This document shows, in pieces, positions 1 to 6,571 of a stretch of DNA of 8,255 bases (position 1 is its first letter; each line of letters begins with the position of its first letter). A program made the position numbers and the translations under genes. The notes below the pieces were generated by a model that was not told the DNA's origin, did no database searches, and saw only the letters and a program-made list of their open reading frames with translations. The stretch covers positions 1-8,255 of the forward strand of contig JAIRYY010000195.1 of NCBI GenBank assembly GCA_031267485.1, read 5' to 3'. This DNA is from Tannerella sp. Its GTDB lineage: Bacteria; Bacteroidota; Bacteroidia; Bacteroidales; Tannerellaceae.

Positions 1-843
1 TTTCGCAACCTGAACGTAGGGCTGACGGCCGGTGAATACCGTTCGCCGCGCCCGGAAGATACGCCACAGGCTTTCACCGGCTGGCAGCGGGATGCCAAGT
101 TTTATCAGTTCTGGACGAAGGGAAACGCGGACGGGACGTTCGGGATAGCGAATGTGCGTCCGGGGAAATATACGCTGTACGCGTTCACCGACGGGGTATT
201 GGGTGAGTTTGTTCAAGCCGGCGTCACCGTAGAGCCGGGAAAAGCGCTGGAACTGGGCGAATTGAACTGGACGCCGGTACGCAAAGGCCGCATGTTATGG
301 GAAATAGGAACGCCCAATCGCAATGCTTCCGAATTTTTCATGGCGGAGAAACGCCGCGACCCGGAGATTTCATTAGAATATGCCCGCCTTTTTCCGGAGG
401 ACATCACCTACGTCGTCGGACAGAGCGATTACTCAAAAGACTGGTTCTTCCAACACGTGCCACACAACGAAGACCCCGAAGCTAAGTCGGCGCCATTCTA
501 CGGCGTCCGGGCTATCGGACGGGCAGCGCCCCGCCATATCGTTTTCGACCTGTCCGAAGCGCCGGCGGGAACGGCTCATTTACGGTTAGCCATCTGTGGA
601 ACGGGAACGCGGAGTCTGGAGATGAAAGTGAATGAAAAATCCGTGGACGGCCTGAACAGTCTGACCGGTGACGGCGTAATCACACGCCACGGCTCTCAGG
701 GTCTCTGGTACGAAAAGGATGTGACCTTTGACGCGTCGCTGCTGTACGCCGGCAAAAACACGCTGACACTCACCATCCCAAGCGGCCCGGTTAATAACGG
801 CCTGATGTACGATTATCTCCGCCTTGAAATAAATAATCAATGA
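1..843 (+). CDS. PL4 rhamnogalacturonan lyase, C-terminal part (5' end outside window)
   Basis: The reading frame is open from base 1 to the TGA at 841-843 and gives 280 residues with no start inside; the GTG at 154 is internal. The N-terminal catalytic domain expected of PL4 enzymes lies upstream of the window. What is visible matches the two accessory domains of PL4. First comes a small fibronectin-III-like domain (about residues 1-95) with the motif WQRDAKFYQFW near residues 28-38 and a VRPGKYTLYAF stretch. Then comes a jelly-roll, carbohydrate-binding-like domain (about 96-280) that opens with GRMLWEIGTPNRNASEFF. It ends on a YDYLRLEI strand, usual for the family C-terminus. PL4 enzymes cleave the Rha-GalA bond of rhamnogalacturonan I by beta-elimination, at the cell surface or in the periplasm. 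The next gene starts 481 bases away, so this gene may be a separate or upstream transcription unit. Family assignment is strong; the catalytic residues cannot be checked here. Confidence 0.88.
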   Translation, partial: FRNLNVGLTAGEYRSPRPEDTPQAFTGWQRDAKFYQFWTKGNADGTFGIANVRPGKYTLYAFTDGVLGEFVQAGVTVEPGKALELGELNWTPVRKGRMLWEIGTPNRNASEFFMAEKRRDPEISLEYARLFPEDITYVVGQSDYSKDWFFQHVPHNEDPEAKSAPFYGVRAIGRAAPRHIVFDLSEAPAGTAHLRLAICGTGTRSLEMKVNEKSVDGLNSLTGDGVITRHGSQGLWYEKDVTFDASLLYAGKNTLTLTIPSGPVNNGLMYDYLRLEINNQ

Positions 844-850
844 TCAATGA

Positions 851-906
851 TTAGTGATTAATGGTTAATGGTTAGTGATTAATGATTAGTAGTTAGTGAT
901 TAATTC
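851..906. repeat. Tandem 7-base repeat block, TTARTGR type (left)
   Basis: Seven consecutive heptamers can be read in phase from 851 to 899: TTAGTGA, TTAATGG, TTAATGG, TTAGTGA, TTAATGA, TTAGTAG, TTAGTGA. TTAATTC follows at 900-906. A degenerate copy, TCAATGA, at 844-850 directly follows the PL4 stop codon. The exact 7-base spacing with drift at two positions indicates a tandem repeat and not random AT-richness. Function is unknown. Confidence 0.85.
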
Positions 907-976
907 CCATTTCTCAACGCTAAGTAACGTGAAATAAATAATTAGAATGGATATAAGCAAATTGAAGTACGCGATT

Positions 977-1010
977 TGTCCCGGCGGGGACAATATGTCG
1001 GTAGAAAAAT
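977..1010 (+). repeat. Hairpin-plus-tail repeat unit 1 (forward)
   Basis: A 6-base perfect stem with a 4-base loop (TGTCCC-GGCG-GGGACA, 977-992) is followed by the tail ATATGTCGGTAGAAAAAT. It matches the reverse complement of unit 5 (1158-1191) at 28 of 34 positions by hand alignment. The differences fall in the loop and the start of the tail, while the stem and GGTAGAAAAAT are kept. Confidence 0.8.
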
Positions 1011-1029
1011 TTTCGGCGACGTTAATGCT

Positions 1030-1062
1030 CCGTGCCGTCAGGTACGGAATGTCGGTAGAAAA
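1030..1062 (+). repeat. Hairpin-plus-tail repeat unit 2 (forward)
   Basis: The 7-base stem CCGTGCC-GTCA-GGTACGG (1030-1047) has one G-T position that can pair as a wobble in RNA. It is followed by AATGTCGGTAGAAAA, the same tail as unit 1. Bases 1030-1052 are a perfect 23-base direct repeat of 1083-1105. Confidence 0.8.
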
Positions 1063-1082
1063 CGCCGGATGCCCATCCAACC

Positions 1083-1105
1083 CCGTGCCGTCAGGTACGG
1101 AATGT
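1083..1105 (+). repeat. Hairpin repeat unit 3 (forward, tail diverged)
   Basis: It carries the same CCGTGCC-GTCA-GGTACGG hairpin as unit 2 plus AATGT, after which the tail is lost and the sequence runs into a small palindrome (GTGAC-A-GTCAC, 1107-1117). Units 3 and 4 face each other: bases 1084-1099 and 1122-1137 are perfect 16-base inverted copies. Confidence 0.8.
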
Positions 1106-1120
1106 GGTGACAGTCACATA

Positions 1121-1138
1121 GCGTACCTGACGGCACGC
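1121..1138 (-). repeat. Hairpin repeat unit 4 (reverse)
   Basis: GCGTACC-TGAC-GGCACGC is the reverse-oriented copy of the unit 2/3 hairpin; only the outermost base pair differs. Its tail side points toward unit 3. The pair could form either two local hairpins or one long stem spanning 1083-1138. Confidence 0.78.
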
Positions 1139-1157
1139 GAAAAATTGGTTGCGGTAC

Positions 1158-1191
1158 ATTTTTCTACCAACATTCTGTCCCTCACGGGACA
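1158..1191 (-). repeat. Hairpin-plus-tail repeat unit 5 (reverse)
   Basis: Read on the minus strand, this is TGTCCC-GTGA-GGGACA followed by GAATGTTGGTAGAAAAAT, the counterpart of unit 1 in the opposite direction. The stem is perfect (1176-1181 with 1186-1191). Units 1 and 5 together enclose units 2-4, so the array as a whole is an inverted arrangement. Confidence 0.8.
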
Positions 1192-1229
1192 GAAAAACCA
1201 TTACATGTTATTCATCTCACGTCACTAAA

Positions 1230-1257
1230 CATTAATCATTAATCATTAATCATTAAA
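1230..1257. repeat. Tandem 7-base repeat block, CATTAAT type (right, inverted to the left block)
   Basis: CATTAAT occurs three times in phase (1230-1250) and is followed by CATTAAA (1251-1257). The reverse complement, ATTAATG, is a rotation of the TTAATGA heptamer of the left block. The two blocks are therefore inverted with respect to each other and bracket the hairpin array. Confidence 0.82.
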
Positions 1258-1267
1258 TACTAAACTT

Positions 1268-1295
1268 TTAATTTTTAATTCTTAATTCTTAATTC
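1268..1295. repeat. Tandem 7-base repeat block, TTAATTC type
   Basis: Four in-phase heptamers, TTAATTT, TTAATTC, TTAATTC, TTAATTC, are followed by TCAACC just before the sulfatase gene. A single TTAATTC also closes the left block at 900-906, followed there by a related TTTCTCAACGC, so the two may share an origin. The block could act as AT-rich promoter or leader sequence, but no specific promoter element is evident. Confidence 0.75.
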
Positions 1296-1311
1296 TCAAC
1301 CCCATGGTATT

Positions 1312-1320
1312 AAAAGGAAA
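1312..1320 (+). promoter_or_regulatory. Ribosome-binding region deciding the sulfatase start
   Basis: AAAAGGAAA ends four bases before the ATG at 1325. The alternative ATG at 1304 has only TTCTCAACCCC in front of it and adds seven residues (MVLKGKN) before a normal signal peptide. The start at 1325 is therefore preferred. Confidence 0.6.
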
Positions 1321-1324
1321 AAAC

Positions 1325-2827
1325 ATGCCTGGTAAGTCGCGGGGCGCTGTTTTTACGGCCACAGGCCTTATCGGTTCTCTGACGGTGGGCGTTGCAACGG
1401 CGCAATCCGAAGCTCCGGAAAAAGAGCGGATGAACGTCCTCTTCCTGATTTCGGACGATATGCGCGCCGAACTGGGAGCCTACGGCAGCGTTACCGCCCG
1501 GACGCCCAATCTGGACAGGCTGGCTGCCCAGGGCGTGCGCTTCGAACATGCCTATTGCCAATATCCGCTCAGCGGCCCCTCGCGGGCATCGTTACTCACC
1601 GGACGCCGCCCTACTACCAGCGGCCTCTACTCCAACCGTGAATGGTTCGGAGCGACGTATCCCGACTGGGTCAGCCTGCCCAAATACTTCCGCCAGCAGG
1701 GTTACGCATCCCTGCGCAGCGGGAAAGTGTTCCACGGCGGGATTGACGATACCGAAGCGTGGAGTGAGGGCGGCGAAGCGCGCACATGGAGCAACCCTGT
1801 CAACCTCGCGCCACCGGAAGCCATGTCGGTCGCCGAAGTACGGGACCATTATGTGCGTATCTCGCGTCAGGACGAAAGCCGGGCTTCCCAGACAGACCGC
1901 TGGGAGGCGGTGGAGGGCGAGGCCGTCCACAGTCTGGGCGATACGAAAGTGGCCAACCGGGCAATTGATTTTATCCGGCGCAGCAAGGAAAGCGGCGAAC
2001 CATTCTTCATCGCCTGCGGTTTTTCAAAACCCCACACCCCGTATGTTGCGCCCAAAGAGTTTTTTGACCTCTACAACACGGACAGCATCCCGCTCCCTCC
2101 CGACTTCGCCTCATTGCCCATGGTACCCGTCGGCTTTCCCTCCGGTTCCATCCGCCCCAAAAACGCCGACCTGTTTATCAGCCGCGTGGCTTCTCCCGAA
2201 GAATCGCGCGCCATGATACGCGCCTATATGGCCTGTATAAGCTACGTGGACTGGAATGTGGGACGCGTCCTGGCCGAACTTGACCGTCAGAACCTGCGCG
2301 AACGCACGATTATCATTTTCTGGAGCGACCACGGTTATCAGCTCGGCGAGAAAGGGAAATGGTCGAAAGCCGGTTCACTCTGGGAAAAGGGTACACGCGT
2401 GCCTTTCGTCATTCTTGACCCGCGCGCCAAAGGGAACGGACAGACCTCGACCCGCGTGGTTGAACTGGTGGATATCTATCCCACACTGGCCGACCTGTGC
2501 GGACTGCCGGTACCCAAAGAACTGGACGGCGTCAGTCTGCGACCGTTGCTGGAAAATCCCGCGACGACCTGGGAACGACCGGCCTATACCGTCTGGAACG
2601 AACACGGAAAAGGCATCACAGGCGTTTCCGTACGTACCGAACGCTGGCGTTATGCCGAATTTTTCGGCCATGGCCCGGGCGCTTACCTGACCGACCCCCT
2701 GACCGACCCGCACGAAATGCGTAACCTGGTCAGCGAACCCGAATACAGCGACATCGTTGCCGAACTGCACCGCCTGGCTACCGAATATGTCGCCGGTAAA
2801 ACCGAACTGCAACGGGAAGAACATTAA
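1325..2827 (+). CDS. S1-family sulfatase, iduronate-2-sulfatase-like, serine type, secreted
   Basis: This 500-residue protein would hydrolyse a sulfate ester on a sugar in the periplasm or at the surface. Residues 1-27 form a signal peptide ending near ATAQ. The alkaline-phosphatase-like sulfatase core shows metal ligands Asp44-Asp45 (ISDDMR) and the active-site motif SGPSRASLLTG starting at Ser83. It also shows SGKVFHGG (Lys134, His137), SKPHTPY (His237), and WSDHG with Asp335-His336 followed by Lys348. From memory of human iduronate-2-sulfatase (D45, D46, C84, K135, H138, D334, H335, K347), these line up almost residue for residue, which points to that subgroup (SulfAtlas S1_7, to be confirmed). 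Formylglycine would be made from Ser, not Cys, and so would need an anaerobic radical-SAM maturase; this is common in Bacteroides and that enzyme is not in the window. It is the first gene of the operon, 32 bases before the PL11 gene. The substrate is unknown; a sulfated uronate or rhamnose residue is a guess from context. Confidence 0.9.
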   Translation: MPGKSRGAVFTATGLIGSLTVGVATAQSEAPEKERMNVLFLISDDMRAELGAYGSVTARTPNLDRLAAQGVRFEHAYCQYPLSGPSRASLLTGRRPTTSGLYSNREWFGATYPDWVSLPKYFRQQGYASLRSGKVFHGGIDDTEAWSEGGEARTWSNPVNLAPPEAMSVAEVRDHYVRISRQDESRASQTDRWEAVEGEAVHSLGDTKVANRAIDFIRRSKESGEPFFIACGFSKPHTPYVAPKEFFDLYNTDSIPLPPDFASLPMVPVGFPSGSIRPKNADLFISRVASPEESRAMIRAYMACISYVDWNVGRVLAELDRQNLRERTIIIFWSDHGYQLGEKGKWSKAGSLWEKGTRVPFVILDPRAKGNGQTSTRVVELVDIYPTLADLCGLPVPKELDGVSLRPLLENPATTWERPAYTVWNEHGKGITGVSVRTERWRYAEFFGHGPGAYLTDPLTDPHEMRNLVSEPEYSDIVAELHRLATEYVAGKTELQREEH

Positions 2828-2859
2828 GATTATATACCAAAACAATAAACATAGAAAAC

Positions 2860-4689
2860 ATGAGAAAAAATATTTGTATTATTTGCCTGATGATGCTTGC
2901 CATGGCAGGCCGGGCACAGGACCCGCTGGAACTTTTGTACAATTTTGAGATTTTGAAACCGTCACATGCACCCAAGCCCAAAGTTGAAGGTTTTGCACGC
3001 GAACGTATTGAAGACCGCCTGAACCGCGGAATCATCGCTGTTGCCGACGGCCGGCAGGTTTACGTCAGCTGGCGGCTGCTCAAGTCTGACCCCGCCGATG
3101 TGGCGTTCGACGTCTACAAGGGCACGGACGCCCGTCCGGTAAAACTGAACCGGCAACCCGTTACCCTTACGACCGACTTTGTGGACAAGGGAGGAAAGAA
3201 GAATGACCAGTACTGGGTCGTTCCCCTCATCAACGGTCGTCCGGAGGCGCCGTCCGAAAAGACTTCCGTCATCGCGAAGAAGTCCGGAAGCGAACCGCCA
3301 TACCTGTCCATCCCGCTGCAGGACAGCGTCGTTCCCGGACGGCGGAGGCTGGGCATCGGCGACCTGAACGGAGACGGGAAATGGGATTTTGTACTTCTGC
3401 AGCCCAACGTCAGCAAAGACCCCGGCAACAGGCCGGATTCCTCGCAGGTGACCTACAAGATTGAAGCCTACCTGAACGACGGCACATTCCTGTGGCGCAA
3501 CGACCTGGGCGACGGCATCGAACCGGGCGTGTGGTATTCTCCGTTTATCGTCTACGACTTCGACGGCGACGGACGGGCTGAAATAGCCGTCAAGACGGCG
3601 CCGAATGGCATCCGCGCCGCCGACGGATGCGTCTACGACGGCGAGGAATGGCTCTCTATCTGGGACGGCCTTACGGGCAGGGAAACGGTACGCACTCCCT
3701 GGCCTGCCCGTACCTGGCGGCTGGGCAACTATAACCGCCAGAACCGCAACCAGCTGGGCGTGGCTTACCTCGACGGCAAGACGCCCTGTCTCATTGTGGA
3801 GCGCGGGACGTACAAGGCCATGTTTGCCGACGCTTATCAGTATACAGGCGGCAAACTTACCCGGCTGTGGAGCTGGGACGGCGACGAGGAGAATCCGGTA
3901 GTCCGCAGCCAGGGCTCCCACAGCATGCAGGTAGCGGATGTGGACGACGACGGGCGCGATGAAATCATCCTCGGGCCGGCTGTACTGGACGATAACGGGA
4001 CGCTGCTCTGGTCGGCCGGACTGGGACATCCCGACAAGGTGTACGTATCGGACATTGACCCCTCGCGTCCCGGGCTGGAAATGTTCTTCATCGTGGAGGC
4101 TCTGCACGACAAGGACGGACAGGGTATCTGCGTGCGCGACGCCCGGACGGGCAACCGGGTGTGGAGCATCAACCGCCCGACCGTTCACGTCGGCTCCGGA
4201 ATGGTGGCGGACATCGACCCGTCACGCCCGGGACTGGAATGTTTCGGCGCCGAAGACCCGAAAGGACACCGCGCCATGCAGGTTCCCGGCAATCATAACA
4301 AATACCTTTTCGACGCCCGGGGACAGCTCTTCGGCGAAGGCGACGACGTGCCGCCGACGGGCGACTGGCTCTGGTGGGATGCCGACAAGGTGCGCGAATA
4401 CCTGGACTGGAGACGTGGCGAAGACGGTAACTCGGTTGTAAAATACGGGAAGGGCAAGGTACAGGAAGGATTCAAGGGTACGGTTGTCATGACGGCCGAC
4501 CTGTTTGGCGACTGGCGCGAGGAGATTGTGACGGCGCTGCCCGGCGAGCTGCGTATTTACAGCACAACCATTCCGGCCAGCGACCGCAGGGTGACGCTCC
4601 TGCAGGATAATACTTACCGGCAAACGATAACGGTGCGGACCATGGGCTATCAGCAGTCGCCCGTGCCGGGATTCTATCTTGGAGAATGA
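2860..4689 (+). CDS. PL11 rhamnogalacturonan lyase, secreted
   Basis: This 609-residue protein has close to the usual PL11 length of about 600. PL11 enzymes cleave the rhamnogalacturonan I backbone by calcium-dependent beta-elimination. Residues 1-19 are a signal peptide (cleavage near GRA-Q). Residues about 35-120 form a fibronectin-like N-terminal domain with RGIIAVADGRQVYVSWRLL and a KLNRQPVTLTTDFVD stretch. The rest is a beta-propeller with calcium-binding repeats: DLNGDGKWD (168-176), YDFDGDGRAE (232-241), ADVDDDGRDE (359-368) and LFGDWREE (548-555). The C-terminus is GYQQSPVPGFYLGE; related enzymes, as I remember them, more often read GYNQPPH here, so this end is somewhat divergent. The start at 2860 follows an A-rich leader (CATAGAAAAC) and begins the signal peptide directly. 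The gene lies 32 bases after the sulfatase and 25 bases before the GH78 gene. It shares a target with the PL4 enzyme at the window start. Confidence 0.92.
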   Translation: MRKNICIICLMMLAMAGRAQDPLELLYNFEILKPSHAPKPKVEGFARERIEDRLNRGIIAVADGRQVYVSWRLLKSDPADVAFDVYKGTDARPVKLNRQPVTLTTDFVDKGGKKNDQYWVVPLINGRPEAPSEKTSVIAKKSGSEPPYLSIPLQDSVVPGRRRLGIGDLNGDGKWDFVLLQPNVSKDPGNRPDSSQVTYKIEAYLNDGTFLWRNDLGDGIEPGVWYSPFIVYDFDGDGRAEIAVKTAPNGIRAADGCVYDGEEWLSIWDGLTGRETVRTPWPARTWRLGNYNRQNRNQLGVAYLDGKTPCLIVERGTYKAMFADAYQYTGGKLTRLWSWDGDEENPVVRSQGSHSMQVADVDDDGRDEIILGPAVLDDNGTLLWSAGLGHPDKVYVSDIDPSRPGLEMFFIVEALHDKDGQGICVRDARTGNRVWSINRPTVHVGSGMVADIDPSRPGLECFGAEDPKGHRAMQVPGNHNKYLFDARGQLFGEGDDVPPTGDWLWWDADKVREYLDWRRGEDGNSVVKYGKGKVQEGFKGTVVMTADLFGDWREEIVTALPGELRIYSTTIPASDRRVTLLQDNTYRQTITVRTMGYQQSPVPGFYLGE

Positions 4690-4714
4690 GAGAAACAATA
4701 TAAATAATGGAAAG

Positions 4715-6538
4715 ATGAAAAATAAAACTCACCTGCTTCTACTGGCTTTCATTATCGCACAGGCCGGCTTTGCCGAATCGACGCAGAACGGTTCGCGCAG
4801 CAAGTCCCGTCCCGCACAGGCGGACACGGCGCAACTGCCGCCTGCGTTCGACGCCGGTTTCAAACGTGTGGCCGAGGCTGACCCGCTGACCCGCATCTAC
4901 ATTGCACCCCAGCGCGTCGTATGGACGTCCGGCGAAAGCGCCCGCGTGAAAAACGCCGATGTCCTGCTGCAGCCGGGCAACGGACAGGCAACCATGTCCA
5001 AAACCGAATACTGCACCCTGAACAGTACCGAAACCGAAAAGGCGGCTATCGTTCTCGACTATGGCCGCGAACTGCACGGCGGGCTGAAATTAGTGATGGG
5101 CTTCGGCAATGACCGCCGTCCTTCGCTCGTGCGTATCCGCTTCGGCGAATCCGTCGGCGAGGCCAGCAGTCAGACGCTGAATACCGAATGGAAAACCGGC
5201 TTTGCGACCGACGACCATGCCAAACGCGACATCGTCATGGAGATTCCGCGCGACGGTTCCATCGAAATAGGGAACACCGGCTTCCGCTTCGTACGCATCG
5301 ACCTGCTCGAAGACAACCGCACGGTTGCCCTCAAGGAAGCCCGCGCTATCCTCCGCTTCCGCGACATTCCGTACGCCGGGTCTTTCAGGAGCAGCGACAA
5401 ACGGCTTGACAGCATTTGGATGACCGCCGCCTATACCGTCCACCTCAATATGCAGGAATATCTGTGGGACGGCATCAAACGCGACCGCCTTATCTGGCTC
5501 GGCGACATGCATCCCGAAGTGATGAGCATCAGCCACGTATTCGGCGCTAACTCCATTGTCCCGCAAAGCCTCGACATGGCATGCAGCCAATATCCGCTCC
5601 CCTCGTGGCTGAACGGCATGAGCGCCTATTCGATGTGGTATCTTATCATCCACAAGGAATGGTATTATCATCACGGCGACCTCGCGTTCCTGCGCAAACA
5701 CCGCGACTACATCGCCGGACTGATAGAACTTATCGCCGGCAAGATTGATGAAAACGGCGATGAGACGTTCGGGCGCAAGTTCCTCGACTGGCCGTCGACG
5801 CCCAACCAGCCGGGCGTCGAAGCCGGATACAGGGCGCTGCTCGTCTGGGCGCTGAAAGATGCGACCGAATTGTGCCGTATTCTCGACCTCCCGGCTTCCG
5901 CCAAACTGTGCGGGGAAAGCATTGAACGCATCAACCGGAATATCAAGGAGCCTAACGGCCTCAAGCAGGCGGCGGCGCTGATGGCGATTGCCGGGCTGAT
6001 GGATGCCGGAAAGGCGTGCGACGAATATGTCTCCGTCGGCGGAGCCAAAGGATTTTCCACTTTCTACGGATATTATATGCTCGAAGCGCAGGCGCTGGCC
6101 GGGCAGCATCAGGAAGCGCTCAATGTCATCCGCCGCTACTGGGGCGGTATGCTTGACATGGGAGCAACTACTTTTTGGGAAGATTTCAATATTGACTGGA
6201 TGGAAAATGCCACGCGGCTTGATGAATGGCCGGTGAAAGGGAAAAAGGACATACACGGCGACTTCGGAGATTACTGCTATCCGGGATACCGCCACAGCCT
6301 GTGTCACGGATGGTCGTCCGGGCCGGCTGCATGGCTTTCGGAACACGTACTGGGCGTCCGCATCGTCGAACCCGGCTGCAAAACCGTTCGCATTGAACCG
6401 CATCTGGGCGACCTCGAATGGGTCGAAGGTACGTTCCCCACGCCCTACGGCGTTATCAAAATCAGCCACAGGAAACGTCCGGACGGAAAAATCGACACGC
6501 AGGTCAACGCGCCCGGACAGGTCAAAGTGATACGCTGA
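4715..6538 (+). CDS. GH78-type alpha-L-rhamnosidase-like glycoside hydrolase, secreted
   Basis: This 607-residue protein would remove terminal alpha-L-rhamnose, here probably from rhamnogalacturonan oligomers made by the lyases. Residues 1-20 are a signal peptide ending GFA-E. An N-terminal beta-sandwich (about 40-230) contains VLDYGRELHGGLKL and GFRFVRIDLL. The alpha/alpha-barrel catalytic domain (about 235-525) carries WDGIKRDRLIWLGD (251-264) and GATTFWEDF (483-491). The HGWSSGPAAWLSEHVLGV segment leads to a C-terminal beta-domain ending VNAPGQVKVIR. In GH78 enzymes the first motif reads D-x-P-x-R-E-R-x-x-W-x-x-D; here the general-acid Glu is Asp257 and the Pro is Ile254. The general base would be Glu489. 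The protein is shorter than many multi-domain GH78 enzymes. An upstream in-frame TTG at 4679 overlaps the PL11 stop; the ATG at 4715 after GGAAAG is preferred because it starts the signal peptide. Clan placement is firm; exact substrate is not. Confidence 0.82.
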   Translation: MKNKTHLLLLAFIIAQAGFAESTQNGSRSKSRPAQADTAQLPPAFDAGFKRVAEADPLTRIYIAPQRVVWTSGESARVKNADVLLQPGNGQATMSKTEYCTLNSTETEKAAIVLDYGRELHGGLKLVMGFGNDRRPSLVRIRFGESVGEASSQTLNTEWKTGFATDDHAKRDIVMEIPRDGSIEIGNTGFRFVRIDLLEDNRTVALKEARAILRFRDIPYAGSFRSSDKRLDSIWMTAAYTVHLNMQEYLWDGIKRDRLIWLGDMHPEVMSISHVFGANSIVPQSLDMACSQYPLPSWLNGMSAYSMWYLIIHKEWYYHHGDLAFLRKHRDYIAGLIELIAGKIDENGDETFGRKFLDWPSTPNQPGVEAGYRALLVWALKDATELCRILDLPASAKLCGESIERINRNIKEPNGLKQAAALMAIAGLMDAGKACDEYVSVGGAKGFSTFYGYYMLEAQALAGQHQEALNVIRRYWGGMLDMGATTFWEDFNIDWMENATRLDEWPVKGKKDIHGDFGDYCYPGYRHSLCHGWSSGPAAWLSEHVLGVRIVEPGCKTVRIEPHLGDLEWVEGTFPTPYGVIKISHRKRPDGKIDTQVNAPGQVKVIR

Positions 6539-6571
6539 TTCAATCATACCATAAACTATAAACCGGACAAA

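Larger units (their letters stand above)
844..1324. other. Repeat-rich non-coding region between the PL4 gene and the sulfatase operon
   Basis: No credible gene lies in this stretch. It is organised as AT-rich 7-base tandem repeats on the left (851-906), a spacer, five hairpin-plus-tail units (977-1191), 7-base tandem repeats on the right in the opposite orientation (1230-1257), and a second AT-rich heptamer block (1268-1295). Short reading frames on both strands run through the repeat units and are explained by them. The promoter of the sulfatase operon probably lies here, because the downstream genes are tightly packed. I could not find a convincing Bacteroidota promoter (TTTG, then TAnnTTTG). 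Confidence 0.8.

Noticed and set aside
977..1191. CRISPR array
   Set aside because: Repeats occur in both orientations, are of two stem classes, are unevenly spaced, and no cas gene is visible.
977..1191. Rho-independent terminators at the hairpins
   Set aside because: The stems are only 6-7 base pairs, and none is followed by a T-run on the + strand. A or mixed bases follow. A role in termination cannot be excluded but is not shown.
886..1228. Short open frames on both strands (886-1080 minus, 947-1228 plus) in the intergenic region
   Set aside because: They run through the hairpin-plus-tail units, and their repeated peptide words (PSGTECG, FSTDILS, FSTNILSLTG) are translations of the repeat. 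They have no plausible start context or domain.
1304..1324. ATG at 1304 as start of the sulfatase
   Set aside because: It has no purine-rich upstream sequence and adds seven residues ahead of the signal peptide. The ATG at 1325 follows AAAAGGAAA at suitable spacing.
1571..1606. Sulfatase inactivated by Cys-to-Ser in its active-site motif
   Set aside because: Ser at this position is a normal variant, converted to formylglycine by anaerobic radical-SAM maturases and common in gut Bacteroidota. All other catalytic residues are present.
2962..4188. Open frame of 408 codons on the minus strand opposite the PL11 gene
   Set aside because: It has the same explanation: it lies wholly antisense to a well-supported PL11 lyase and has no recognisable motif.
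4679..4714. TTG at 4679 as start of the GH78 gene
   Set aside because: It would place twelve polar residues before a complete signal peptide and overlap the PL11 stop. The ATG at 4715 has a better upstream sequence.
5090..6547. Long open frame of 485 codons on the minus strand opposite the GH78 gene
   Set aside because: It is the mirror of a confidently identified gene. Long antisense frames are expected in GC-rich coding sequence, and its translation shows no domain or signal peptide.
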